DNA from: TMP-86 sp046347195
Lineage (GTDB): Bacteria; Pseudomonadota; Gammaproteobacteria; Steroidobacterales; Steroidobacteraceae
Reading direction: 5' to 3'
Length of the DNA stretch: 64,000 nt
NCBI GenBank assembly: GCA_046347195.1
Contig: JAXMGQ010000024.1
Span: 1-64,000, forward strand
The translations under genes and the position numbers were made by a program. Shown here piece by piece: positions 17,342 to 25,453 of this stretch; positions within the stretch are counted from its first letter, which is position 1; each line of letters opens with the position of its first letter. Under the pieces are notes generated by a model. That model was not told where the DNA came from. It worked only from the letters and a program-made list of their open reading frames with translations, and did no database searches.

Positions 17342-20227
17342 TCATTCCGCGAAGGCGTCGTGCCAGATCTGCCGGATGCGCTGGCGCGATGCCTCGAAGG
17401 GCGCCGCATCCACCACCCGCTCGCCATCGCCCTCGAGGGAGAGCCGGTGCAGGACGCCGCGGAATTCGCGATAGGTCTGTGCCAGCCAGTCGGCCGTGTC
17501 CTGATCGAGGATGCCGGTCTTCGCCAGCGAGTCGAGCTGGCGGATGTTGTCGGGCCAGTCCAGCAGTTCCGGATGCTCGCGCGCATGCGCCAGCACCCAG
17601 TACTGCACGAGGAACTCGATGTCGGCGATTCCGCCGGCATCCTGCTTGATGTCGAACTGGCCGCGCTGCGCCTTCGACAGCTCGCTGCGCATGCGGGCGC
17701 GCATCTGCGCAACTTCGGTGCGCAGCGTCGCATGGTGCACGGCCTCCGACAGCACGCGCCGGCGCACGGCCTCGAACTCGCCGCGCAGCGCAGGATCACC
17801 GGCCACCGCCCGCGCCCGCAGCAGCGCCTGGTGTTCCCAGGTCCAGGCTTCCTCGCGCTGGTAACGCTCGAATGCCGCGATGCCGGTCATCAGGAAGCCG
17901 CCCTTGCCATTGGGCCGCAGGCGCATGTCCACCTCGTACAGCCGCCCCGCGGTGGAATGCATGGTCAAGAGGTGCACGATACGCTGGCCCAGGCGCAGGA
18001 AGAACACGCCGTTCTCGATCGGCCGCTCGCCGGCCGTCTGCTGGATCTCCCCGGCCGAATCGTGCAGGAACACGAGGTCGAGGTCGGAGCCATAGCCCAG
18101 CTCCAGTCCGCCGAGCTTGCCATATCCGGCAACCGCGATGCGCACCGTGCGCAGCGCGCCCGCTTCCTCGCCGCACCGGGGCTCGCCATAGGCATCGCCC
18201 ATCTGCCGCCAGGCCAGGTCCATGCAGCATTGCAGGATGAGTTCGGCGATGTCGGTCAGCCGGTCGCTGACCTTCATCAGCGGCAGCCGGCCGGTGAGGT
18301 CGGCGAGGGCCACCGCGAAGATCGCCGCCTTCTGGAACTGGCGCAGCGATTCCACCTGCCGCTCGGGATCATCGGCGGCAACGCGCTCCATGCGGGCCGC
18401 CAGCTCCGCCGCAAAGCCCTCGCGCGAGGGCAACTCGTGGAAGAGCCGTGCATCGATGAGCTCATCGAGCAGCAGCGGGAACTCGGCGATCTGCCGGGAC
18501 AGGAAGCTGCTGATTCCGCAGACCTCGACCAGGCGCTCGAAGGCGGCCGGCTGTTCGATCAGCAGTGCAAGATAGGAGGAGCGCGAGCCGATGGCCTCCA
18601 GGACCCGCAGCACGCGCGCCGTCGGCACGTCGGGATGCGGGTGTCGGACCGTGCGCTCCACCAGCCGGGCGATCAACTGCCGGATGCGCCGCCGGCCGGC
18701 CTCATCGAGCCTGCGGTAGGACCCGCTCTGGTGGTAGGCGGCAAGCGCCTGCGCGGCGGACTGCGCCGCCGCGGGCTCGAATCCGCGCACCTGCAGCTCG
18801 CGTCCCAGGCTTTGCGCATCGGCACTGAACCAGGCGGCCCCGGCATCGGCCGAGGTACGCTTGGCCTGCGGCGGGCCGAACACCAGCGATTCGAAATGAT
18901 CCGCCACCACCTTGCGGGCGGCAGCGATGCGGGCAGCCGCCGGTTCCCACTCGCCAAAGCCCAGCGCGACCGCGAGCCGCAGACGGTCGATCTCCTCGGC
19001 CGGGATGGAATGCGTCTGCTGGTCGTCGATCATCTGCACGGCGTTCTCCGCCTTGCGCAGGACGAAGTAGGCCTCGGTCAGCTCCTCCACCGCCTGCTCA
19101 CCGAGGAACCGCGTACCCGCGAGCAGCGGCAGCACATCGAGGATGCCGGCGTTCTGCAGCCGCGGATCGCTCCCGCCGCGCACCAGCTGGAAGGACTGGG
19201 CGATGAACTCGATCTCGCGGATGCCGCCGGTGCCGAGCTTCAGGTGCTGGTCCAGGTCGCGGCGCGCGACCTCGCGCGCGATCATCGCCTTCATCTCGCG
19301 CAGCGACTCGAACACGCCGAAGTCGAGATACCGGCGATACACGAAGGGCCGCACGCAATCGCGAAACACCGACGCATAGGCGGCCGGGCCGGTGATGGGA
19401 CGTGCCTTGATCCAGGCATAGCGTTCCCAGTCGCGGCCCTGCTGCTGCAGGTATTCCTCCAGCGCCGGGAGGCTGATGGCCAAGGGACCGCTCTGCCCGA
19501 AGGGCCGCAAGCGCATGTCGACCCGGCAGACGAAGCCATCCTCGGTGGTGGCATCGAGCAGGCGGATCAGCTCGTTCCCCAGGCGCTTGAAATAGTCGGC
19601 ATTGTCCAGGACCCGTGGACCGCTGGTCTCACCGCCCTCCGAGTACAGGAAGATGAGGTCGACGTCGGAGGAGAAATTCAGCTCGCGCCCGCCGAGCTTG
19701 CCCATGCCCAGCACGATGAACTCGACCGCCCCGCCCTGCGCATCCCTCGCCTGGCCGAAGGTGGGCTCGAGCTGGCGGACGGCGTGCGCGGCGGCCGCAC
19801 GTATCGCCGCGTCGGCGAGACCGGAGAGCGCGCGCAGGGTCTGTTCCCCGCTGGCCTCGCCGTTGAGGTCGCGCCACAGCAGGCGGAGCATCTCGCGCTG
19901 GCGCCAGCGGCGCAGGGCCCGCATCGTCGCCGCCTCATCCGCGCCAGGCTCCTCCGGGGGAGGGCTGGCCGACTCGGGCGCGCCCGAGACCGCGAGCTGC
20001 AGCAGGCAGGCAGGATCGCGCAGCAACGTGCGCGCCGCGAACTCGCTCACGGCGACGCAGCGGCTGAGCGCGATCCAGCGTGACTGCTCGATGCCACGGC
20101 AGCCGTCGGCCGTGGCGGGGTCCTCCAGCACCCGTTCCCACCACCGGGCAACCTTGGGACGCAGCGCGGCGGGCAGGTGTGCGAGGTCGAACCGGCGGGC
20201 GCCGGCAGCGCGGGTGGCGGCGTTCAT
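17342..20227 (-). CDS. glnE: Bifunctional glutamine synthetase adenylyltransferase/deadenylase
   Basis: Controls nitrogen assimilation by adenylylating and deadenylylating glutamine synthetase in response to PII. 961 residues, the full family length. Two nucleotidyltransferase domains are visible. The first has GMGKLGGRELNFSSDVDLIF near residue 175. The second has GYGKLGGLELGYGSDLDLVF near residue 690 and VDMRLRPNG after it. The linker and the C-terminal helical region (GGIADIEFLVQYW) are also conserved. The ATG overlaps the stop of the upstream acetyltransferase (ATGA), so translation is coupled. Confidence 0.97.
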   Translation of the reverse strand: MNAATRAAGARRFDLAHLPAALRPKVARWWERVLEDPATADGCRGIEQSRWIALSRCVAVSEFAARTLLRDPACLLQLAVSGAPESASPPPEEPGADEAATMRALRRWRQREMLRLLWRDLNGEASGEQTLRALSGLADAAIRAAAAHAVRQLEPTFGQARDAQGGAVEFIVLGMGKLGGRELNFSSDVDLIFLYSEGGETSGPRVLDNADYFKRLGNELIRLLDATTEDGFVCRVDMRLRPFGQSGPLAISLPALEEYLQQQGRDWERYAWIKARPITGPAAYASVFRDCVRPFVYRRYLDFGVFESLREMKAMIAREVARRDLDQHLKLGTGGIREIEFIAQSFQLVRGGSDPRLQNAGILDVLPLLAGTRFLGEQAVEELTEAYFVLRKAENAVQMIDDQQTHSIPAEEIDRLRLAVALGFGEWEPAAARIAAARKVVADHFESLVFGPPQAKRTSADAGAAWFSADAQSLGRELQVRGFEPAAAQSAAQALAAYHQSGSYRRLDEAGRRRIRQLIARLVERTVRHPHPDVPTARVLRVLEAIGSRSSYLALLIEQPAAFERLVEVCGISSFLSRQIAEFPLLLDELIDARLFHELPSREGFAAELAARMERVAADDPERQVESLRQFQKAAIFAVALADLTGRLPLMKVSDRLTDIAELILQCCMDLAWRQMGDAYGEPRCGEEAGALRTVRIAVAGYGKLGGLELGYGSDLDLVFLHDSAGEIQQTAGERPIENGVFFLRLGQRIVHLLTMHSTAGRLYEVDMRLRPNGKGGFLMTGIAAFERYQREEAWTWEHQALLRARAVAGDPALRGEFEAVRRRVLSEAVHHATLRTEVAQMRARMRSELSKAQRGQFDIKQDAGGIADIEFLVQYWVLAHAREHPELLDWPDNIRQLDSLAKTGILDQDTADWLAQTYREFRGVLHRLSLEGDGERVVDAAPFEASRQRIRQIWHDAFAE

Positions 20228-20700
20228 GCCGGCGGCAGCGCCTTCTCCATGAAGAGGCTCAAGGGATCCGGCCGGTAGGCACCGAACGGCGCGCGCTCGA
20301 CATAGCCCAGCCGCCGGTACAGGCCCAGCGCCTCGGGCTGGTGGATGCCGGTCTCCAGCCGTGCGCGGGGAATGCCCCGCTGCAGCAGGCCTGCCTCCAG
20401 CGCCTGCATGATGGCCTTGGAGATGCCCTTGCCGCGATGCTCATCGAGCACGAACACACGCTTGATCTCGCCGTAATCGCCATCGTCGTGCAGGATCTTG
20501 GCGCCACCGCAGCCGACGAGCTGCTCGCCGATCCAGGCACCGAACAGGAAGGAGGATGGGCCGATCAGCGCCTGCACGCTCTCCAGGTGATTGCTCTCGG
20601 CCGGGTACAGCTCGCCCGCATAGGCATCCGACAGCGCGATCAGCCTGTCGAGCGACGGCGTGGTGGCAACGATCGGCCGTATGGCCACCGAACCGCTCAT
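20224..20700 (-). CDS. GNAT-family N-acetyltransferase
   Basis: 158-residue single-domain acetyltransferase. The acetyl-CoA loop reads EHRGKGISKAIM (the R/Q-x-x-G-x-G/A signature), preceded by EIKRVFVLD and followed by ARLETGIHQPEALGLYRRLGYVER. The substrate is not identifiable. Its ATG overlaps the stop of the upstream fusion gene, and its stop overlaps the glnE ATG, both as ATGA. It is thus translationally linked on both sides. It resembles the N-terminal half of the upstream fusion in fold, but differs enough not to be a recent copy. Confidence 0.9.
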   Translation of the reverse strand: MSGSVAIRPIVATTPSLDRLIALSDAYAGELYPAESNHLESVQALIGPSSFLFGAWIGEQLVGCGGAKILHDDGDYGEIKRVFVLDEHRGKGISKAIMQALEAGLLQRGIPRARLETGIHQPEALGLYRRLGYVERAPFGAYRPDPLSLFMEKALPPA

Positions 20701-21875
20701 GCTGCGCAGGCCCTGACCAGCGACAGCACCGGCGCGGGGCAATGGCCCTCGAGCGCAGCGCGTTCGGGCTGGAACAGCGTGGCGATGAAGTAGGGATGCG
20801 CCTCGAGCTCCACGGCCCGGACCTCGCCGTCCGAGTCGTGCGCGCTGGCGTGCAGCGGGCCACCGGTGAGGTAGTACTCGAAGCGCGGGTTCAGTCCGTA
20901 GCTGCAGTGGTACTTCTCGGTGACGTAGTCGTGCGCATAGACGGTGGCGAGCCGCGTGCGCCGCTCCACCTTGATCTCGTTCTGCGTCTCGATCAGCGGG
21001 CACTTGAGCGCCGAGATGACGGCGCGGCGCGCATGGGGCGCCGTTTCCGCCGTCTCGGCGTCACGCCAGCCCAGGACGTTGCGCGCGAACTCCAGGATCA
21101 CGTGCTGGAACCCTCCGCAGGTGCCGAGGAACGGCACGCCGTGCTCGCGCGCATGGCGGATCGCCACCAGGGCGCCGGCGGTGCTGTGATAGGGGCTGCC
21201 GGGCACGCACCACAGCCCGTCGAACAGCTTGACCTCCTGTGCGGACTGGATGGCCCCGGTATCCAGCCATTCGTGTTCGACGGCGATGCCGCTGCGCTCA
21301 GCAGCGAGCGCAAGCGCCACGGGTATCGCCTGGTGCGCGGTGATGCCGGGATCGAAGTCACCGACCAGTCCGATGCACACGGAATGCCGCCGCGGTTCGA
21401 CGCCCGTCAAGTCGAGCACATAGGCCTGGTCACAGCGCGGGGGCATGGCGCCCGGACGATGCTGGCGCTGGAACCCGAAGCGCTGGTACAGCGCAATCGC
21501 CTCCTTCAGCACCGAGGCCGTCTCCAGTACCATGCGCTCGAAGCCACGCCCGCGCGCGCGCGCGATCAGTTCGCGCAACAGCCGGCCGCCCAGTCCATGG
21601 CCGCGCGCCTGGGGCGCCAGGTACATCTTGCGCAGCTCGACCTGTCCCTCGCCATGGGGCACGAACCCGCCGCCGCCGACCACGATTCCGCCATCGTCGA
21701 CCACGACGAGAAAGGCGCCGCCGGGCGCGACGTAGGACGCCTGCAGATCCTGGAGATCGGCATCCGTCGCGTCGGGGTCGGGGGCGAGCCCGAATTCCTT
21801 CAAGCTGTCGTACACGATGCCCCGGAAGGCCGGTTCGTCCCCGGCCACGGCATCACGAATGGAAAACACCGCCAT
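20697..21875 (-). CDS. Fusion: GNAT acetyltransferase + CTP-synthase C-terminal-like amidotransferase domain
   Basis: 392-residue protein with two domains. Residues about 1-150 are a GNAT acetyltransferase (VELRKMYLAPQARGHGLGGRLL is the acetyl-CoA region). Residues about 165-392 resemble the glutamine amidotransferase domain of CTP synthase as found in the family named CTP synthase C-terminal region-related (seleno)protein. FLGTCGGFQHVILEFARNVLG carries Cys at the position where relatives can carry selenocysteine; the codon here is an ordinary TGC. The end reads ATLFQPER where glutaminases have HPE, so the usual His is Gln and classical glutaminase activity is doubtful. ATG 21875 has AGGAGG about ten bases upstream. 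It heads the five-gene unit toward glnE. Confidence 0.82.
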   Translation of the reverse strand: MAVFSIRDAVAGDEPAFRGIVYDSLKEFGLAPDPDATDADLQDLQASYVAPGGAFLVVVDDGGIVVGGGGFVPHGEGQVELRKMYLAPQARGHGLGGRLLRELIARARGRGFERMVLETASVLKEAIALYQRFGFQRQHRPGAMPPRCDQAYVLDLTGVEPRRHSVCIGLVGDFDPGITAHQAIPVALALAAERSGIAVEHEWLDTGAIQSAQEVKLFDGLWCVPGSPYHSTAGALVAIRHAREHGVPFLGTCGGFQHVILEFARNVLGWRDAETAETAPHARRAVISALKCPLIETQNEIKVERRTRLATVYAHDYVTEKYHCSYGLNPRFEYYLTGGPLHASAHDSDGEVRAVELEAHPYFIATLFQPERAALEGHCPAPVLSLVRACAA

Positions 21876-21934
21876 GCAATGCAAGCCTCCTGATGGAACG
21901 GCCATCATTGCACACCCGCGGGGTCAATTTCAGA

Positions 21935-22483
21935 TCAGTAGCTGACTGTCACCGTGATGGTGTCGCTGTAGGCGCCCGGGGCCGCCGCCTGGTTGGCCGC
22001 GCTGTCCGGCAGGCTGCCGAACACGCGCACGTTGCGGACCGTGGCGAGTCCAGCGCCCGTGCCGGTCCTGACGGCGGTGCTGGCGCTGCCATCGCCGAAG
22101 ACCGTGGTGCGCGCCGCCGTCGTATAGAGATTGTATTGCAGCCTCCCCGCGCCCAGGGCCATCAGGCGCTGGGCGAAGGAAGCCCCGGCGGTGGTGCCGG
22201 CATCGAGGCTCACCGTGAAGGCCGTGTTGCGCGTGCAGCGCACGCCGATGGTGGTGTTGGCCGTGCGGGCGCCCGCCCCTGGCGTGTAGGCCGGAAAGGC
22301 CAGGGCGTTCACCGTGGCGCGGCAGTTGCCCTGCAGATTGGTGCGCACGCCGAAGGTCGCGACGCTGGTGGCCGCCGGGACCGTTCCGATGCACAGCACC
22401 GCCATGGCGCCGGCACCGGCGAGTCGACCGAGGATGCTCACGCCTGGCATCCAGCCGCGGCGCCGCGCCTGCCCGTCACGCAA
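21935..22483 (-). CDS. Spore coat U-domain (SCPU) secreted protein, copy 2
   Basis: Secreted protein of the spore-coat-U family, a fimbrial-subunit-like beta fold used in chaperone-usher secretion. A signal peptide (hydrophobic GAGAMAVLCIGTVPA) precedes the domain. The conserved ends are LAFPAYTPGAGARTANTTI and SDTITVTVSY. The start is assigned to TTG 22483, because GAGGAG lies six bases before it and overlaps the stop of the upstream copy. ATG 22450 would still leave a signal peptide but has no ribosome site. It is close in sequence to the gene just upstream, so the two are a tandem duplication. No chaperone or usher gene is in the window. Confidence 0.82.
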   Translation of the reverse strand: MRDGQARRRGWMPGVSILGRLAGAGAMAVLCIGTVPAATSVATFGVRTNLQGNCRATVNALAFPAYTPGAGARTANTTIGVRCTRNTAFTVSLDAGTTAGASFAQRLMALGAGRLQYNLYTTAARTTVFGDGSASTAVRTGTGAGLATVRNVRVFGSLPDSAANQAAAPGAYSDTITVTVSY

Positions 22484-22493
22484 GCGTCGCTCC

Positions 22494-22994
22494 TCAGTAC
22501 GTGACCGTGACGGTGATGGTGTCCGTGTAGTTGCCCGGCACCGTCGCCTGGTTGGCCGCGCTGTCCGGCAGGCTGCCGAACACCGTGAGGGTATTGGCCG
22601 TTCCGATGCCGGCGCCGGTACCGGGCACGGTCGAGGTGGAAGCCGAGCCGTCACCGAACACGTTGGTGAATCCGGCGGTGGTGTACAGGTTGTACTGCAA
22701 CGTATTGACGCCCGAGGCCATCAGGCGCTGGGCGAATGTCGAGCCCGTGGTCGTGCCCGCGTTGAGCGCGACGGTGTAGGCCGTGTTCTTCGTGCACCGC
22801 ACGTTGATGGTGGTGTTGCCGGTCTTCGCGCCCGCGCCGGGCGTGTAGGCCGGGAAGGCCAGCGCGGAGGCCGTGGTGCTGCAGGTCGCCTGCAGGTTGG
22901 TGGTCACCGCGAAGGTCGTCGTGCTGGTCGCCGCCTGCACGCTGCCCGCGAAGGTCGCCGCGAGCACCGCAGCGCCCGTCAGTCTCTTGATCAT
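22494..22994 (-). CDS. Spore coat U-domain (SCPU) secreted protein, copy 1
   Basis: 166-residue exported protein with signal peptide MIKRLTGAAVLAATFAGSVQA and a single SCPU domain containing two Cys (ATCSTT and NVRCTKNT) likely to form a disulfide. LAFPAYTPGAGAKTGNTTI, FAQRLMASG, LQYNLYTT and FGSLPDSAANQ are shared with the second copy. ATG 22994 follows GAGGAG at ideal spacing. Related proteins build surface fibres or adhesins with a dedicated chaperone and usher. Their absence nearby means export partners must lie elsewhere, or these act as free periplasmic or surface proteins. Confidence 0.86.
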   Translation of the reverse strand: MIKRLTGAAVLAATFAGSVQAATSTTTFAVTTNLQATCSTTASALAFPAYTPGAGAKTGNTTINVRCTKNTAYTVALNAGTTTGSTFAQRLMASGVNTLQYNLYTTAGFTNVFGDGSASTSTVPGTGAGIGTANTLTVFGSLPDSAANQATVPGNYTDTITVTVTY

Positions 22995-23018
22995 GCTCGC
23001 TCCTCGATTGGCGAAATG

Positions 23019-23039
23019 GCCCATGGGCAACATTGTTGC
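23019..23039. promoter_or_regulatory. Overlapping palindromes upstream of the SCPU genes
   Basis: GCCCATGGGC (23019-23028) overlaps GCAACATTGTTGC (23027-23039), both perfect palindromes, 25-45 bases before the first SCPU start codon. They may be operators or leader hairpins. Nothing else was recognised in the 222-bp spacer to the cytochrome stop. Confidence 0.35.
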
Positions 23040-23216
23040 GACATAAGCGAGGCGCGTCGTGACCGGCATCGCAGTTCCGCATCGCCAGCCTCAAGTTTCC
23101 GGCGATTGTGCCGGGCAGCTCTCAAATGCTGGCCGAAAATCCGCAGGCTGGCCCAAGCCGAAGCGCGAAACGTGGGCACCGACCCGATCCAGGTTCCCGT
23201 GCGCCGTCGGACGCCG

Positions 23217-24701
23217 CTAGAGCGTGTTCAGGAACGCCACGAGCTGACGCTTCTGTCCGGCGCTCATCCCGACCTTGAAGCGCCGGTCGTAGAACTCGAC
23301 CAGTTCCTCGAGCGTGGCGGCCGCGCCGTTGTGGAAGTAAGGCGCACGACCGGCAAGACCCCGCAGGATGGGGCCCTTGATGCGATTGAAGTCGGCGCAC
23401 TTTCCGCTGATCAGCGCCTTGCCGGGATCGGTGGTGTAGAACGACTCGGCCTGGCCGGCGTTGAAGGGATTCGGACATCCGCTGATCAGGAACACCGGCA
23501 GGTCGGGCATGCTGAGCGCGGACAGCGCATCGGCGATCACCGCGTCGGTTTCCAGGCCAGGATCGGCACTGTGGCCCGTGCCGATGTCCAGCGGCAAGGG
23601 CATGGAATGATGACCCACGTTGGGCGCATCGTGGCAGCTCGCACAGTTGCCGACGAAACTCGTGGGGCGGCCTACACCTTCGTTGTCGTTCAGGCCGCGC
23701 ACGTTGCTGATGGTCATGGGCAGCGAGTTGAACAGCTTTTCGCCCGCCGCGATGTCCGCACGCGCCGCGGCAGTGCGCCGATCGAGCTGACGTGAGCGCT
23801 GCTGTTCCCAGGGACGGTACAGCGTCATGCTCGCGGCATCGAAGGGGATGCCATTCGGCTCCCCGCCGAGACTGTCGTTGATGCCGGGGTAGTAGAGCTG
23901 ATCGGACAGGGCGAGCGGGCCGCCGCCGGCGCCGCCATCGCTGAGCGAGCCTGCCTTCCAGTCCCACATCTGGCTGGAGTAGAGGCCCAGTTCGAAGGAG
24001 ACGATCGCCTCGAGCTGTGCATCGCTGGGCGCCGCGGCGCCTTGCGCATGGCCCAGCGTCGCATCGATGGCCTGGTGCCTCAGGTTGGTGCGCAGGTTCG
24101 CCTCCAGCGTGGATGCATCGGTCAGGGGCACCACGGTCTCCCGGCCGTCGAACATGACGGCGCTGAGGAAGCCGAGGTTGGCCGACGGCAGCGGACGGCG
24201 ATACACCGACGCGGTGAGCAGATGCGTCTTCGGGTCGATCCGCAGCGCACAGCCGTAGGGATCGTGCACCGCCGTGATGGTGTACTCCGCATTCGCCGGC
24301 ACGGCATTGGCCACGCGGATCAGCCCGGCCTTCAGGATCAGGCTGTGGCCCGCAGGATCCTGGCGCGCGACATCGTCACAATTGGCGCCGTCCACGTTCG
24401 CGAACAGGGGATCCGCACCGCGGGTCTGGCGAAAGAGCTGCTGCGCATGCTCCGGCGTGAAGCTCATGGCCTGCTCGGCAATATGACAAGTGGCGCAGCT
24501 GCGGCCGTTGGTGCCCAGATTCATGAAGAACTCGTTCCTCCGGTCGATGGGTCCGTCCACCTTGAGCGTGCCCAGCACGCCGTGGGCATTCATGCCCATC
24601 ACCAGAGGAGAGCCTGATCGAGGGCCATCGGCCATCGCGAGCCCCGCCACCAGACACCCCATCACCGCCATCCCCAGCCTTCCGGTTGTGCGCGTGCCCA
24701 T
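23217..24701 (-). CDS. Di-haem cytochrome c of the MauG/cytochrome c peroxidase group
   Basis: Exported redox protein of about 494 residues. A signal peptide (MAVMGCLVAGLAMA) is followed by two c-type haem sites, CATCH (Cys69-His73) and CASCH in the second half. GRAPYFHNGAAATLEELVEFYDRRF near the C-terminus is typical of this superfamily. Catalytic function (peroxidase, oxidase or electron shuttle) cannot be decided from sequence. The architecture is longer than classical CcpA, with an insert between the haem sites. ATG 24701 has AAGGA immediately upstream. The gene is divergent from the sigma factor gene and is followed by the SCPU pair on the same strand after 222 bp. Confidence 0.87.
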   Translation of the reverse strand: MGTRTTGRLGMAVMGCLVAGLAMADGPRSGSPLVMGMNAHGVLGTLKVDGPIDRRNEFFMNLGTNGRSCATCHIAEQAMSFTPEHAQQLFRQTRGADPLFANVDGANCDDVARQDPAGHSLILKAGLIRVANAVPANAEYTITAVHDPYGCALRIDPKTHLLTASVYRRPLPSANLGFLSAVMFDGRETVVPLTDASTLEANLRTNLRHQAIDATLGHAQGAAAPSDAQLEAIVSFELGLYSSQMWDWKAGSLSDGGAGGGPLALSDQLYYPGINDSLGGEPNGIPFDAASMTLYRPWEQQRSRQLDRRTAAARADIAAGEKLFNSLPMTISNVRGLNDNEGVGRPTSFVGNCASCHDAPNVGHHSMPLPLDIGTGHSADPGLETDAVIADALSALSMPDLPVFLISGCPNPFNAGQAESFYTTDPGKALISGKCADFNRIKGPILRGLAGRAPYFHNGAAATLEELVEFYDRRFKVGMSAGQKRQLVAFLNTL

Positions 24702-24818
24702 GTTCCTTGCCTCCCCCTGAATGCCAATGCCCAGTGCTGCTGACCGGATACATCGCAATCGGGCGCAGGAACACGACACGACCACCGCGCATTTTTCGGA
24801 TCGCACCGCAGCGCGGCC

Positions 24819-24848
24819 TTGCGACGGCGCGGAGGCCGCCAGCATAAT
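24819..24848 (+). promoter_or_regulatory. Candidate promoter for the ECF sigma/kinase pair
   Basis: TTGCGA (24819-24824), an 18-bp spacer and CATAAT (24843-24848). Initiation would fall near 24855, one or two bases before ATG 24857, which lacks a ribosome site. The mRNA may therefore be leaderless. Housekeeping-type rather than autoregulated ECF promoter, if real. Confidence 0.4.
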
Positions 24849-24856
24849 CTTCCCGC

Positions 24857-25453
24857 ATGCCGGAGGCCGAGGACGAATCCGCATCGACGGAGAAGCTGCG
24901 CGACCTGCTCCGCGCCTCGGGGCCGGGCGGGGAGCCGGTCCCCGAGCTGTTCGCCAGCCTGTACGCCGAGCTGCATCGCATCTCCGAGCGGCAGCTTCGC
25001 CGCTGCCAGGCGGATCTCACCGTCAGTCCGACGACGCTCCTGCACGAGGCCTACCTGTCGGTGGCCGGGCGGGACGGCAGCCTCTTCCCGGATCGACATC
25101 GTTTCCTCGCCTACGCCGCGCGCGCGATGCGCGGGCTGGTGATCGACCACCTGCGCCGGCGACGTGCCCAGAAGCACGGCGGTCAGTTCTTCTTCACCGT
25201 GCTCGACACCCAGATCCTCGAGGCCACCCCTTCTTCCGTCGAGGATCTCTCGCGGCTCAGCGATTCGCTCGATGAACTCGCGCAGGCGGAGCCGCGCCTG
25301 GCCGAACTCGTGGACCTGCGCTTCTTCTGCGGCATGTCGCTGGCGGAGATCGCATCGCTGCGCGGCGCCTCGCTTCGCACCATCGACCGTGACTGGATGA
25401 AGGCCAAGCTCTACCTGCGGTTCCAGCTCGATGACGCCCATCGACCCGGCTGA
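24857..25453 (+). CDS. ECF-type RNA polymerase sigma factor (ECF43-like)
   Basis: 198-residue sigma factor with region 2 (LLHEAYLSV, FLAYAARAMRGLVIDHLRRR) and region 4 (LRFFCGMSLAEIASLRGASLRTIDRDWMKAK, a helix-turn-helix). This matches the sigma group typically encoded beside Ser/Thr kinases rather than anti-sigma factors. In Xanthomonas such a pair (EcfK-PknS) switches on a type VI secretion system after phosphorylation; here the target regulon is unknown. The C-terminus overlaps the kinase start by 23 nt, so the two proteins should be made together. ATG 24857 has no ribosome site and sits almost at the predicted transcription start. Confidence 0.9.
   Translation: MPEAEDESASTEKLRDLLRASGPGGEPVPELFASLYAELHRISERQLRRCQADLTVSPTTLLHEAYLSVAGRDGSLFPDRHRFLAYAARAMRGLVIDHLRRRRAQKHGGQFFFTVLDTQILEATPSSVEDLSRLSDSLDELAQAEPRLAELVDLRFFCGMSLAEIASLRGASLRTIDRDWMKAKLYLRFQLDDAHRPG

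Noticed and set aside
17360..20083. Open frame of about 900 codons opposite glnE
   Set aside because: Same explanation: antisense to a strongly conserved gene, composition biased and motif-free.
21100..21130. Selenocysteine codon in the CTP-synthase-C-like domain
   Set aside because: The codon is TGC (Cys), and no in-frame TGA or adjacent SECIS-like hairpin is evident.
22995..23216. Possible cyclic-di-GMP riboswitch upstream of the SCPU genes
   Set aside because: GGAAAC and GC-rich stems are suggestive, but the conserved GEMM core and tetraloop arrangement are not present.
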